DNA of 64,000 nucleotides from Paramyrothecium sp. XJ0827 (Eukaryota > Ascomycota > Sordariomycetes > Hypocreales > Stachybotryaceae): NCBI GenBank assembly GCA_020881915.1, contig JAJFPB010000005.1:1054001-1118000 (forward strand), in the 5' to 3' direction. This document shows, piece by piece, positions 43,062 to 55,499 of this stretch. Every line of letters starts with the position of its first letter. The stretch's first letter is position 1. Made by a program: the position numbers and the translations under genes. The notes below the pieces were generated by a model. It was given only the letters and a program-made list of their open reading frames with translations. It searched no databases and had not been told where the DNA came from.

Positions 43062-44813
43062 ATGTCCCGCGACGAGGCCTTGGAGCGAGTTTGCAGCTCG
43101 TCCATGGCCTTTTTACAAACAGACAAGACCCGACAAGTTCGGGACAGCGCCCCGACCATGATATCTGCAGGTTCCGGGCCGCTGAATACATCTTCGAATG
43201 CCATGTTGGGTGTCAATCCTCTCCGGGAGATTTTGAATAATGTTATGGCCCGTCCAGGTCATACCATCAAGCCCACAGTGGAACCAATTCCCATCCCACC
43301 ACAGATCCAATCTCGTCCTCTCGAAGAAACAACAGCAGAGCCTCAGCAGACTGCTGCCGTAGATCATACCGAATGGTCCCAAGCACCCATCAATCAGGCG
43401 GCAACTGTCAGTACTGCCATTGGACAAACGTTCACATCCGGAGTACCCCAAGACACCCAACTTCCCTCCACTTCTATTGATGCTTCACCTCAGAGGGTTG
43501 CGGCTGGTTCAGATTCCTTGAGCACGAGCATCAAGGTCGGATCTATCTCGTGGTCTATATCTTCGATACAGGAAAACAGCAGATTTGCAGAGAACGATCC
43601 TCAAATCCACGACAATCGGGAGGTTACGACTCCTGGATCGGACCCACGACCCGAGCATACAGGACTTGGAAACGCCGTCTCTCCCACACTTCTATCCATG
43701 GTCCAGAGATGGCGTGCTGGAGTTACAGAGGCACCACATGCAACACTGATTGCAAAAGGTGTTGAAATCTATGTCCCTGACATTCACCAACGCGACATTG
43801 ACACGGAGACTGGGTTTCCTATGGCGAAGATAGAATACCCCCCTACGTCCCCAGGTCCGCACGCAGGGCTGGAAGGGGATGACAAGAATATGGTGTGGCG
43901 ACAACAGCACATGTCATCGGGTCTGCACATTAAACAAGAGATCAATTCCCGCTTGCATCTTGGGGCTGCCCTCAAAGTCAGAATCCAGAGTCAAGCACAG
44001 CAACAGGCACTGAAGCCATCCGACGAAGAGGACTCCTGGCCCACAGCTAACTGCCTCATTCGGCCAGCTGAGCCGCAGGACTTTGAGGCTATAGCGGCAA
44101 TTATCAACGTCGAAACGGAAGCCGAGAATTCGCCACAGTCCTTCGAGAAGGTGAATGTAGCAGATATTGAGGCCCTGTACCAACACTGCCGCGCTACCAT
44201 GCGTCCCTTTGTCGTAGCAGTTCCCTCTGCCGACGAACTCTTCGACCGCTCGAAGTGGCCCAAGGGATCTGATATTGCATATGCCGAGTACTTGAGATAC
44301 AGGAAAGTCAGCCCTGCAAAGAAAGCACAAGTCGCGGGCTTCGCTGTCATGACTGATATGTGGGTTGGTTTGTCTAACAAACCCTGCCCCGGTTGGAGGC
44401 ACACAGGATTGATCAAGGTCGTCGTCGATCCAGAGCACAGACGAAAGCTTTACGGCTCCGCGCTGCTCGATAGAGTGCTCCTGTGCGTCATGCCCCATAA
44501 CAGCGTGGTGGAACACGAATGGTCATGCTCGGAGTCACGTCCCATCTACGATAAGCCGTACACCCACAACCGCCGCCAGTACGCGCGAGTGTATATCGAG
44601 CTTTACTCCACTGGCAAGGATGACCCGGAGTTCGCATGGCGCACGAGCATGCTTGATAAATTCGAGTTCAAACAGGTGGCATATTTGCCTGGTGCAGTGA
44701 AAACCGACCGCCACCACAGCAGCCAATGGATGGACCTTTCCCTCTGGCAATTGGAGGCCCAGCCGCTATCCAAAATTGCTGATAAGCCTGTAGGCGAGTT
44801 TCTCCAGGAATGA
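43062..44813 (+). CDS. GNAT-family N-acetyltransferase-like protein with a long disordered N-terminus
   Basis: Single exon, 583 aa from the ATG at 43062 (the open frame upstream lacks an ATG). Residues 1-330 are Ser/Thr/Gln/Pro-rich with no domain. From L332 (LIRPAEPQDFEAIAAIIN) a GNAT fold is recognisable: the beta1-alpha1 segment, a central KAQVAGFAVMTDMWVG strand and the acetyl-CoA loop region VVVDPEHRRKLYGSALLDRV (about 453-472), close to the usual V-x-P-x-x-R-x-x-G-x-G/A. The second R/Q-x-x-G-x-G Gly is replaced (RKLYGSA), so cofactor binding is likely but not certain. The C-terminus has further strands (YARVYIELY, FEFKQVAYLPG). The substrate is unknown; similar fungus-specific GNAT proteins are mostly uncharacterised. 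It lies in tandem with ARL2 and the gelsolin-like gene. Confidence 0.85.
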   Translation: MSRDEALERVCSSSMAFLQTDKTRQVRDSAPTMISAGSGPLNTSSNAMLGVNPLREILNNVMARPGHTIKPTVEPIPIPPQIQSRPLEETTAEPQQTAAVDHTEWSQAPINQAATVSTAIGQTFTSGVPQDTQLPSTSIDASPQRVAAGSDSLSTSIKVGSISWSISSIQENSRFAENDPQIHDNREVTTPGSDPRPEHTGLGNAVSPTLLSMVQRWRAGVTEAPHATLIAKGVEIYVPDIHQRDIDTETGFPMAKIEYPPTSPGPHAGLEGDDKNMVWRQQHMSSGLHIKQEINSRLHLGAALKVRIQSQAQQQALKPSDEEDSWPTANCLIRPAEPQDFEAIAAIINVETEAENSPQSFEKVNVADIEALYQHCRATMRPFVVAVPSADELFDRSKWPKGSDIAYAEYLRYRKVSPAKKAQVAGFAVMTDMWVGLSNKPCPGWRHTGLIKVVVDPEHRRKLYGSALLDRVLLCVMPHNSVVEHEWSCSESRPIYDKPYTHNRRQYARVYIELYSTGKDDPEFAWRTSMLDKFEFKQVAYLPGAVKTDRHHSSQWMDLSLWQLEAQPLSKIADKPVGEFLQE

Positions 44814-45375
44814 GGCCCACAGAAGAGGAGGGTTTGTCGAAACAAGTAGTGCATGTTTTGATGATCATGTTGGTTGGCTCGCATGTCATGTCCTCCTTAC
44901 AGAGATGCCGACGCCGACCATGGAGTAACCTACTTTGGACTGCCTAGGGTCGACTTACCGTGTTCCGTCACTGCGCGGCTACGGTGGTACTTGGTGATTG
45001 AATGATTCGAGTTGCTGGAAGATACGGATGTGGAATGTGCGAAGTAGTAGAGATGGAAACTTCACACATGTTGCTCTAGACTCGGCTTGACACATATACA
45101 TGCTTGCCATGTGAGGTAGAAAAAAGGAAAATCTTGTTGAAGTGTATAATCGGAACCAGTGCTTGGTGATGCTGAGCAGAATCAGAGCTTGCTGAGAGGA
45201 GACGTGGATGAGGCACAAAGTAGCTTAATGCATCACGTGGAGCAGAATTCAACCGAAAGCGCTACCTTTACGTTTGCAGACCCGGAACTCAACGACCAGT
45301 CGAGTGCATGAACTGCACGTAGACGGCTTTCTCAATTTGCGGCCACCGCGTGTTGTCACAAGTAGACAGCGCAAC
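44814..45375. other. spacer between GNAT-like and ARL2 genes
   Basis: About 560 nt holding the 3' end of one gene and the promoter of the next. No further gene seen. Confidence 0.4.
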
Positions 45376-46181
45376 ATGCTGTCAATTCTGCGCAAGGCGC
45401 GGCTGAAGGATAAGGAGCTGCGTATACTTATGCTGTTGGGCTTTCTCCGTCGGTGCATGCGAGCGGATACTGACAATTTCATAGCGGGCTTGATAATGCT
45501 GGTAAAACGACAATCGTGAAGAAACTCATGGACGAGGACGTCAATACCGTCAGTCCCACCTTGGGTTTCATAATAAAAACCATCGACTACGAGGGGTGCG
45601 TTGTCTAGACGTCGTATCAAGGACAGAGGCTGACTTGGGGCTAGATACAAACTCAACATCTGTACGTGCAGCACACGGCCGCTTGCACGCTAGCTAACAA
45701 CGTAGGGGACGTTGGCGGACAGAAGACGCTGCGGTCCTACTGGCGTAACTATTTCGAAAAGACGGATGCTTTGATCTGGGTAGTTGATGCCACCGACCGA
45801 CTCCGGATTGAAGACTGCAGAGATGAATTGCACGGCCTGCTGCAAGAAGAGGTGCAGCTCCCAACGCCCTGGCGCGCTCGATGTTTTGTTTGTACTGATG
45901 GTGCGGTAGCGTTTGGCCGGCGCCAGTTTGTTGATATTCGCAAACAAGACGGACGTCGAGGGCTGCATGGACGAGGAGGAGATACTCTCGGTAAGCCGCA
46001 TGCACTACTGTGCCTTCAATGCACCTACTGACGTAGAGTTCCCGACCAGTCGCTCCGGCTAGACACGATACGAACCCACCAGTGGCGCATCCTGCGGTGC
46101 AGCGCCATGACGGGCAGGAACTTGAAGGAGGGTCTGGCCTGGGTGGTTGAGGATGCGAAGAAGAGATTGTTTTTGTACTGA
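45376..46181 (+). CDS. arl2: ARL2-like small GTPase (tubulin folding; Alp41/Cin4)
   Basis: Six exons: 45376-45434, 45485-45595, 45645-45661 (only 17 nt), 45706-45851, 45910-45990 and 46050-46181; 181 aa, all joins in phase. ARL2 controls tubulin cofactor D and so the supply of folded tubulin. Seen: the start [20 protein letters not shown] with no Gly at position 2, so not myristoylated, as in ARL2; P-loop GLDNAGKTT (21-29); switch [22 protein letters not shown] (W63); [15 protein letters not shown] (123-126, Thr in place of the usual Gln); and the C-terminal block [21 protein letters not shown]. The 17-nt exon encodes most of YKLNIW and completes the switch region. Five introns of 44-59 nt in an 806-nt gene is intron-dense for this fungus. 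Confidence 0.95.
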
Positions 46182-47060
46182 GGGGTTGTTCAGATGCAGG
46201 GCACTGTTTACCTCTTTGCTTCTGAGTATTTCGTACTGCCTCCCCCTATGTCATGACAAGCTTCCAGATACCGCCGAGAGGAATAGAACTTAGGTGGTCA
46301 GGGTGGTTTCGTATGAATAGAATGCAAGGTGCCCGCCACAGCAAGCTGCCTTGTCTCAACTAGGTTGTTTGTTGACTTTCTAGTTCGGGAATCGCTCGTG
46401 GATAAGGCTGTGTCGTATCCCAGTAAGCTAGGTATGATCTGAAAGCGCCAAACAGGAGTTTGCACCCAGCTAGAGCCGCACAAGGAATGACCAAACATGA
46501 CCAAGATGCAGAATGCACAGCTTTTCCACCTAGTTGAATCTGTGACCTGTTCAAACGCCGTTGCTGCGGGAATTATCCCTGATCTACAGAGTACATCGTA
46601 CAGTTTTCGAAACGACATCGTGGAAATCCGGCTCTAGATGCTCCGCATCCGAGGCTCAGGCACTGGGCATTCAAGGTTGGACCTGGCAGAGATGACGTGG
46701 TTGTGCCGCACAACCCTAGAGGAGGGACTCGACTGGGCACCGCCAGCGCTGAGGGGCGGCTGCTAGCCAGGGGGGAACAGTGGACCAGTGGACCGCTCCT
46801 CCGCTCCCACGCGCTAGAAACCGAGGCCTTGGGCGCTGTTGCTGACGCCTGGGACACGGACAGGGACGGGCGGGAAGCTGTGCATTTCAAGACTTCGGAC
46901 GCCCTCGTAATAAAATTCAACCTCGAAGACATCCCATCCCCACCAAGGGCGTCCCCTCCCCCCCCCGAGTCCCACGCATTGCTTGTTCCCGTTGTGTTTG
47001 CCCTGTCATGTTTCCCCGGCAGCACTAGCAAACAGTCAAGCGCAGCAGCAGCAAGTAGCC
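46182..47060. other. spacer and leader of the gelsolin-like gene
   Basis: About 880 nt. The C-rich runs near 46955-46970 and the pyrimidine-rich stretch up to the ATG at 47061 look like promoter and leader. Frames on both strands overlap without motifs. Confidence 0.4.
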
Positions 47061-50000
47061 ATGTCCGACGAAGTGTCCCAATTCCTCGAGCAGGTCGAGC
47101 GCCTGCGCGGCCAGCAGATCGAGGAGGACGAGGTCCGCGCTCGCGAACTCGAGGAGTATCTGGCCGCCAAGCGGGAACGACAAGCCCGGCGAGAGGGTGA
47201 GTAGCCAAACTACTATTTTCCTTAGCCGACCCTCATTGGGGGTCTCCATCCCATCCCATTTGTTGTCGTTAGATAGTGTTTTAGGACTGCAACGTTTGCC
47301 GCGGTGGGCCGCCGACCCAGTCCCCTCGGTGACTGACGGTTGACAAAGTCAATGGCCGTTTGCTTGGGTCAACACGGCTCGACACTGCCATCCAGCTGGC
47401 CATCACGAGGTCGGACCGCGGCCGACACTGTCGCTTCTGCTCTGCCCAACTTAACCACCGCCCCAGCCGGCATTGACTGATTTGCTGCTCCCAGAACGTG
47501 CAAGATCAATCTCACCTCAGAAATCCTCGCCCGCCAACACCCCGTCCCCACGATCGAGCTATCGTTCCGTCCACCTCTCCGACGCATTGAAGCTCGAGTC
47601 CCCAGGCGCCGTTGCCGCCAGTCCCCGCGAAGGCTCTGCCGACCCTGACGCGCCCCTGGACGCAATGGCCTCGGGCTCGCCAACCAAGGAGAACGAGACT
47701 CCGGGCAAAATCGACCCCAAGCTCGCCACCCTGTCAAACCCCTCCGACAGAGGCTCGCCGCTTTCATGGCAGAGGAGGCCTAACTCGAGAGGCGGCATCC
47801 GGCCCCTGAGCATGGTTGCCGCCCAGAATGCAACCCAGAGGTCGCTGGCAGCGTCGCCCGAGGCACACCCACAATCTGCAACCGACACAACCTTCTCCCG
47901 AGATCAGATCGCTCAAGCCCTTGGTTCCAAGGATCCGGCCTGGTTCAGGCAAACGGCCGATCGGGGTCAAGGCTCGGCTGCATACAGAAAAAACCAAGTA
48001 GAGGACAATGATCGGCTGGATATGTCCTCGGTCAAGGCCCAGTTGCCCGGCTTGTCTCCTGGGAACAGGGACCGGTCTGCTTCACCGTCTGAAACGGCTA
48101 CGCCAGTCAGAGCATCTCTTGCTTCACCCCCACCCTTAAGCACCCCTCGCCATGAAGATCAAGCTGAGGAAAACCAGAATGCGATCCAGGCTTCACCAGC
48201 CCCAATCGGGCGTACATCTCCAATACGATCTACATCACCTACCAAGGGCATGGGAGGGTTCGTTCAAAGTGCAATGATGAAAAGATCTGACAGTGTAAAG
48301 CGTTGGAGTGTTACTAGTCCTCCAGGCCTGGCGCGTGTCGATTCCGTTGCCTCCAATCGAGGGGCGCTTGACAGAGGCATCTCGCAACCTTCTACCAAAT
48401 CGGGCCCGCCTACCAGGGAAAACACTTCCACGCCGAGCTCTAGCCGACCAACTTCCAGACATGGCGAGCCAGAAGCTCCGCAAGCGGATGACACCCCGAA
48501 GGCATCGGAGCAATACCATGCGCCTGAGCCAGCTCCCGAGCCAAGCAACCAGGAGGATGACGCCTCGCTACCTGTGAGCCCCTCCAAGACGATGGACCCC
48601 CGACGCTGGAGCCCGACGAAGCCCAGCTGGCTAGAAAGTGCATTGAACAAGCCCGAGGCACCTAAACCGCAGTCGAAGCCTGCTTCCCCAGCGCAACCAT
48701 CCTGGAGAATTAATAGTCCAAGCACCGAACTGGGACGAGCTGGATCCGTTTCACACAAGCACCAGGTCAGCATTGGTGGACTTATGAGGTCGACCCCGAT
48801 GGGTTCTGCATCAAAGACCAACACGACCGGTCTTGGAGGCATCTACTCTCCGCCGCCGAACGCCAACCGGCCAGCTTTCGGCCACGTTGGACGCGGTAGC
48901 ATCTCTATTCCTGCCACCAAGAGCGAGCCCGAACCGGCTGGTGACGAGTCGCCAGCTGTGCAGGAGACCAACGAAGACACGGAGCCAGAAAAGAGAGAGA
49001 TTGTCGCTCCCAGGCTAGCTCCGGCTCCCAAACCCAAACCCGAAACACCGCCGAAGAAGGACTTCCGATCCACTCTCAAACAACGACCGGCCGATGCATC
49101 AACGACAAGATCCAGCGAACCCGAGTTCAAGAACGTCTTCGGAAACCTTCGCAGAACCAAGACGCAAAATTATGTTGCTCCTGATGAGCTCAAGGACAAC
49201 ATTCTCCGCGGCAAGGCCGCACTCAACCAGACGGGAGGCCCTAAAAAGAATGAGCGAAAGGATGAATTCAAGGAAGCTATTCTAAAGAAGAAGGAGGACT
49301 TCAAGAAGGCGCAAGCTGAAGGCAAGGGGGTGACGAGAACTGCTTCCACTGCTACAGAGAGATCTGTACCCGAAGGCTTGGCCCGTAGGGCCGAACTGGG
49401 CAGATCGGTGACGGGGTCGAGGCCAGAGGCAGTGGCCAAGGTCCAATCGCCAGTAGAACCCAGGAAAGCAAGCTCACCCAAACCGGTCCCTGGACCTAAG
49501 AGAGTGCCTAGCCAAACTCTGACTTCACCATCATCACCGTCCCCTCAACAGTCCGTGTCACAAAGCCCCGAGTTGAAAAAAGTGGAACGCGTCTCTACGG
49601 AGTCCGATGTTCCAAAGCCGGCTGTTGAGCCACGGCCCGTTCCCAGCTTGCACAAAGAGACGAGTGCACCTTCAAGGCTGCAACAGGGTCGGGCTGGTGG
49701 AGGGAAGCTTGCCGACCGTTTCAACCCAGCTCTAGCGGGCATCTTGGCTAGAGGACCTCCCCCAATGGCTTCGAACGGAGGAAAGAGTGCAGACGAGACC
49801 CAGCCACAGACCGCAACCACCGACTCGACGGAGACAACTCCTACTGGACCTCAGTTGACGCATATGACTAAGGGTCGTGCTCGTGGTCCTAAGCGTAAAG
49901 CCCCTTCATCAACAGCTGCACCAGCAACTTCGAAAACAACCTCTTCGGGATCCACGAATTCAAAGAATCAGCCTTTGAAGCCCCAGTCAGTTAATGAAGT

Positions 50001-51974
50001 GAGCCCAAGTTCGCTAGACGTTCACAAACCGGAACCACCAAAACCTCAGGAAGCAGCAGTCTCACAAGCCAAACACAACCCTGTGCCCATCCAAGAGGCG
50101 GAGAAGCCTGCGCCGTTATCCATTCAGCAACAGGTCGCCGCCAAAGCCAGCTTGCGTGGAAAGCCCTCACCTATTGCCACGGCCCAATCTCCCGAGGCTG
50201 GGAAGCCCACTCAGCCCAGCACACCATCATATTTGCGCAGACAACCCACAAGCCCCGAGAAGACCGCCACAGACCCTCCATCTCCTCTGAAGCCGCACAA
50301 GACTGGTGACGCTCCTGGTTCACCGCGGAAGCTTGATATGAAGAGGATGTCGAGATTCCTGGACGAAGCCAAAGAGCCAGGCAAGGAGCCTGTGAAAGAG
50401 CCCGTCAAGCTCACACACCAGCGGACAGGATCATGGTCTCCTGTCAAGTCCGAACGGCCACTTCCACAGCCTCCCGTCGCTCCATCGCAGCCGAGAGCAG
50501 ACGCAAACGTGGAGACGCCCGTGAAGAGCCCTGTAGCTGCTCAAATGAGAGCATCTACCAAATCGCCTCCAATCAAACCAAAGCCGTCTTTTGACAAGCT
50601 GTCTCAGACTCTTGAGACTCCGAAAGCATCAATCAAGAGTGCAGCAAGACCTCTACCGATCCCTCCTGTTGATACGTCAACGATGACATCCCCCATAAAT
50701 TCACCAGTGCGATCCCCCTCGAGACATGGAGTTGATGTGTCAACGCTTCTCAGCGAATTTTTCGGGCCACAGCGACCAAGTAAGGATTACAAAGTTGATC
50801 CCGCGGAGATTCTGATGAGCGCGCCCCCAGCTGAAGCTAAGGTCAAAAGCATGAGGGCGCAGCTCTTCCAGCTCTCTGGCGACGGGAAGAAGATACCTGT
50901 CCCCCCTCATTTTGAGAGGGTGCTCTTCGACCAGGAGATGTATCTTTGCGCACACGAGTTTGCCTATTCACCTGGTAAGACCATAGTTGAGGTGTACTTC
51001 TGGATAGGAGACGAAGTTCCAGAGTCTACTGCTCAGGATGCCCAGCTGTTCGCGCAACGAGAGGCTCGTGCTTTAGGAGCAAAGCTTGTGAAGCTTCAGC
51101 AAGGAAAGGAGACGAGCGAGTTCCTCCAAGCCTTGGGTGGCATCCTGATCACAAGGCGAGGAACAAGCAACCGATACGACTCATTGGCATCTAGCATGCT
51201 CTGTGGTCGGCAATACGCTGGACAGTTGACATTTGACGAAGTGGAATTCGCGACGTCCAGCCTTTGCGCCGGCTTCCCCTTTTTGATTACGAAGGACGGC
51301 AAGTGTCACCTGTGGAAGGGCAAAGGTAGCAATGTAGACGAGCTTAGTAGTGCGCGGCTCGTCGGCATGGACCTGAGCCTGACGGGAGAGTTGTTAGAGC
51401 ATGAGGATGGTGCCGAACCTGCATTGTTCTGGGAGCTGTTCGACGGAGGATTGAAGCCACACTCGGCAGATCATTGGAGACTGAAGCCAAGCTACAGCAG
51501 GTACTGCAGCAGGCTGTTCTGCTCGGACGCAGACTCCAGGCAACAGGTTTGTGATTGAACATTTGTTTTTTTCGTGGACTTCGACTAATAAAGCTTCAGA
51601 TCTTCGAGCTCCGGCCATTCACTCAGGCGGATCTGTCTCCACTGAGCGTCTACGTTCTGGACGCGTACTTTGAGATCTACATCATAGTCGGTTCGCGCGC
51701 ACAATCCCAATACGCCTCGTTCCGCAATGCGCTCAACTTTGCGCAAGAATATGCCATCCTCGCGGCGGGAATGGAGGACCGGCCATTTGTCCCCATTTCC
51801 ACCGTCGTCCTGGAAGGCATTCCGCGCGACTTGAAAAGTGTCTTCCGCAAGTGGACGGACACGAAGAGCCCAACCATCACTAACCCTCCCTCCAAGCTCG
51901 GCACCGGCCTAAGGAGGAAGAAGAGCCTGAAGCTGGTGCCGCTCACACAAGCGCTTCAAGCACTTAAGGATTGA
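47061..51974 (+). CDS. DUF4045 and gelsolin-repeat actin-binding protein
   Basis: Three exons: 47061-47196, 47495-51546 and 51600-51974, the first intron being unusually long (298 nt); 1520 aa. Seen: the N-terminal start MSDEVSQFLEQVERLRGQQI and an acidic/basic coiled coil (ELEEYLAAKRERQARREE), followed by about 1000 residues of Ser/Pro/Lys-rich disordered sequence with many SPxK/SPT motifs, the DUF4045 region. The C-terminal part (about 1110-1515) carries gelsolin-like repeats (FDQEMYLCAHEFAYSPGKTI, VEVYFWIGDE, ALFWELFDGG). The last exon contains FEIYIIVGSRAQSQYASFRN. Gelsolin repeats bind, cap or sever actin. The role of this fungus-specific fusion is not well defined, but a cortical actin function is likely. 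Many phosphorylation-type SP/TP sites suggest cell-cycle control, which is inference. Confidence 0.9.
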
Positions 51975-52673
51975 TCTGGCAGTCGCTGGACGTGCGGAAT
52001 ACACTGCTTCCTCTTCTTCACTTTGCTTTGTCAGAGCCACTATTGTATACCGATTATTGGGACATGTTGATATGTACTTTACGCTTATGAGGCATCAGGG
52101 GCGGCGATCCGGAGTTTGGGCCGCATGTGGCGCGGGTTGACACTATATACAAGTATTGGCAGCATTCTGGAATATGTAATCCAACACAATCCAACCCTTC
52201 TTCACCTATTCAGCATTGGCCTCGCAAGCGTTTGATTCTGATGCTCCTATGTTGCTGCATAAGACAAATATTAACAATAAATAACTTAAACGGGACTCTG
52301 AAGACGAGCAGAGCAGGTCTGAGGGCTGCAAAACTAAGCCGCTCACTGATAAAGTGGAGCTATTGACTAGATTATGTGAATGAGGATCTATCTTATTCAT
52401 ATTCTGTATTCTGTGGCATGTCCTAAATAGCACAATGACCGGGTCAAAGCCACGGCCCGGTGTGTCTATGGGGTATCAAACAAGGCTTCAGGGTCAAGCG
52501 ATCCAGTAGAAGCGCAGTAATATCATACCGACCGTCTTTCCGAGAATCTAGCTCGCACCCCGCTCTAGCATCTTGTATTCTAGTTCCGACCCAATGCTTC
52601 CGAAACATGCGTCAATTTTACTATTCCATCTACTAATCATAATGTACCAGCTGCGCTGGGGACGTTCATTCAT
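51975..52673. other. convergent 3' spacer
   Basis: About 700 nt between two converging genes, AT-rich in the middle. No gene seen. Confidence 0.45.
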
Positions 52674-53650
52674 CTAGAGGGAAGAGGCGGTGGTGTCAAT
52701 GCCGGAGGAGGTGGCCTTGGAGGGCTGGTCGGCAGCTGCAGGGACAGACATGGGACGGCCTTGGGCCTTCTCGGAAAGGGAAACAAGCTCTCGCAGCATG
52801 AGTTCGCGAGTGGTGCTGGCGAGATCATCAACGTCGGCCGAGGTCAAGTCTTTGGTAGGGATGGGGTCAAGGACTGAAGAGTAGGGTGTCAGCCATTGCG
52901 TTGCGGGTCGGATTAAGACAAAATAGGATATGTACCTTTGACTGGGATTCTGCCGGACTTGAAAATGAAGCTCTTGATGTGGAGGACATGACTGTAGTTG
53001 GCGACTACGACGGGAACGATAGGTACGCCGGCCTGGACGGCAAGGTGGAAAGCGCCCTTCTTGAAGGGGAGAAGGACGGGGTCCTTGGCGTAGCTGCGTG
53101 TGCCCTCGGGGAACATGTAGACGCTCTGCCTCTTGGAGGCGATCTCGTGGGCGGCACCCTTCATGGCCTCGCGGGCGTCCTTGCTGTTCTTGCGGTCGAT
53201 AAAGACGCTGCCACTGAGGGACATGAACCAGCCGAGGATGGGAACGCGCTTGAGGGAAGCCTTGGCGGTGATGCTGCAGTACTTGGGGAATATGGTGCCA
53301 AGCATGAGGACGTCGAGCTCGGTCTGGTGGTTTCCGATGAAGACGGCGGGGCGGGTGGTGTTAAGGACGTCCTTGGGATCGTCAATCTCAAAGGCGATTC
53401 CGGTGACGAGGAGCATGACCCAGTAAAAGGAGCGGCCGGCGGCCCATTGGGCGCTCTGCTGCTTGCCGATGAGGGTGAGGAATATGGAGACGAAGACACC
53501 GTAGAGGGCGCAGGCGGCGAGGGCCATGTAGGAGGCAAGGGAGCGCGCCACGAAGGCGGCCCGCGGCACGGCGAAGGACAGCATGTAGAGAGCGACGGTG
53601 AGGGCCGCGTAGCCAACAAAGAAGTTGACGAAGTAGCTTGAGAAGGACAT
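52674..53650 (-). CDS. slc1: 1-acyl-sn-glycerol-3-phosphate acyltransferase (LPAAT, Slc1-like)
   Basis: Two exons, 52936-53650 and 52674-52873, with a 61-nt intron; 304 aa. It makes phosphatidate from lysophosphatidate, the substrate of App1-like and other phosphatases. Seen: two or three N-terminal hydrophobic segments (FVGYAALTVALYMLSFAV, YGVFVSIFLTLIG), then the catalytic NHx4D motif NHQTELD (N107-D113), the acyl-acceptor motif FPEGTRS (180-186) and the conserved block PFKKGAFHLAVQAGVPIVPV, all in canonical order. The intron falls after PVK and restores frame to VLDPIPTKDLTSADVDDL. The last exon is a Ser/Ala-rich tail. A long antisense frame (52886-53641) is only a shadow of this gene. Confidence 0.95.
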
Positions 53651-55499
53651 TTTCCCGCCTTTGGCCCTGCTTCGGCTTCGATCTCGCTTCGCGGGGCTGG
53701 TTTGGGAAGGGCTCGAAACGACAGCCGTGTCTGTCTAGCGGCGCACGGCGTTTATGACGGCGAGGATTAGCCAAGGAGAAGGAAAAGAGAAGTACAGGCC
53801 CCGGGGGCGCGAAGTCGGCGGGGGAAAAAAAACCGCCTGCAGGACTAGACCGAGGCGCCAAAGAGGATAGAGTGCAACGCGCGCGCGGCGGCGGGGCCGT
53901 ATCGTGGGCGGACCGTTCGGTGCGGTGGAGCGTCTAAGTGACGAGGAGATTTTGGGAGTGGGAGGGAGCGGATGGATCGTGGAGGGAAAGAAAAGAGGAT
54001 GGGGACGCTGCGTCAGAGAGCCATTCTATGCAAGAGGGGAGGAAGATGTATAGGACGAGGCCCCCTTCGCTGGCTTGGAATTGGAGTTGGGGTGGAGCGA
54101 GGCGATCACGAGACGCGTGCGGCTAAGAATGCAGAAGTAGGAAGTAGGAGATGGAAATTGGTCCCGAGTTAGAAGAAGGTTGAGGGAGTGAGACGAGTTC
54201 TGGCGGTGATGGATGATGCATTGCTACTGTATTTCCAATTGGTGGGGCGGGAACTTGTCTCCCCTCCAGGGACAGGTACGGCAGGTCAAGGCAAGTCAGG
54301 TCAGGTACCTTGCTTGGAGTCTTGGACCGTCCAGCTACAGCGGCGTCGAGACGGGATGGTGGGTTCGGCGAGGTACCGCCGGCGTACCGATGGTGGGATG
54401 ATTGCGGGGAGCAGGACGAGGGGTACATGATAGTCCCGTTAGCCGGAGCCCAACAACTTGGACGGGTGGGTGGGTGTGTGTTTCGTCAACCGACGTCGTT
54501 TGGTTGCGCTCAGAATCCCGTGATGGCCGACTTGCATCATCTCTCGTGATGGCTCCCTAGACTCGGCGGCCTGACCTTTCTGTGCATCATACATCATAGG
54601 ATTGGGACCACCCAAGTCATTGATGCTCCACCCCCTCATATTCATTCGTCGCGGTTCGTTTCTCCCGAGACAACTTCTTTTTTTCTTTTGGCGGGTTTGT
54701 TGCTCTACGAACACCCATCTGAAACGAGTTCAACCCTCGGCTCTCAACCCATTGGCGTCTCTTGGCAAAGCTGCGGTACGGTATTTCGCATGTGCAAAAC
54801 GGCCCTGGCTGCTACACCTTTCCTGATTAGACGGGAGGGAGCGTTCTGAAGTCTGGACAAGTTGTGACAGGGGGGGGTTGGATGCGTTCGGTTCCTTTTT
54901 GGCCCCAAAACAGGCGCCGCCGGGTCGTTCTTTAGTTGATGCATAGTCCCGACAAAATTACCATCATCTGAACCCATACGTGGGCCTTTTCGCTGGCCGC
55001 TTGTCTTGGCCAGGAAGGGAAAATGACATAAAAAAAATTTATAGCGACTACCGCAGCCTCACTTTTACTGGAAAGAAATATCCCATAGTGTACAGTAGTA
55101 AGAGCTGTGATGCAATCCCCTTGTAATGTCAAGCAAGGTACGGCCAGGTAGGTACTTCCTCCACCTCATGCCAGTACTCCTTGCCTGGAAAGCTCCCAGC
55201 ACCATCACGTGAAATGGCCTATCGGCTTGGCTCCCGATCCCAAGCTCCGCCAACGTCGTCGCATGCAATGTAGCTCCTCCCTCTGCCGTCTCGACTCTGC
55301 GCACCAACACAACGCGCTTCCCGTCGAATCCTTCTGCCCTGCATGCAATAGCCGAAGCCACGTGCTCCCCCACAAGCCATCATCGAGCCAGAACGTCTGC
55401 CTCTGCCGACTCGAGGGTACGGCGTCACCCTCAACCGCCCCCCCCTCCCTCCCCGACTGCGGCTTGCCGAATGATGCTCTGCCGGCTATAGCATCTGCC
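53651..55499. promoter_or_regulatory. 1.85-kb divergent spacer between LPAAT and LCHN-like genes
   Basis: Should contain both promoters. GGTAC-type motifs occur at 54274-54312 (AGGTACGGCAGGTCAAGG and TCAGGTACCTTGC) and at 55136-55157. No gene is recognisable; frames are short and overlapping. Confidence 0.45.

Noticed and set aside
52886..53641. Long plus-strand frame of 251 codons
   Set aside because: Lies antisense to the acyltransferase gene, which has all catalytic motifs in the other strand; Gly/Glu/Asp-rich composition is typical of a shadow frame.
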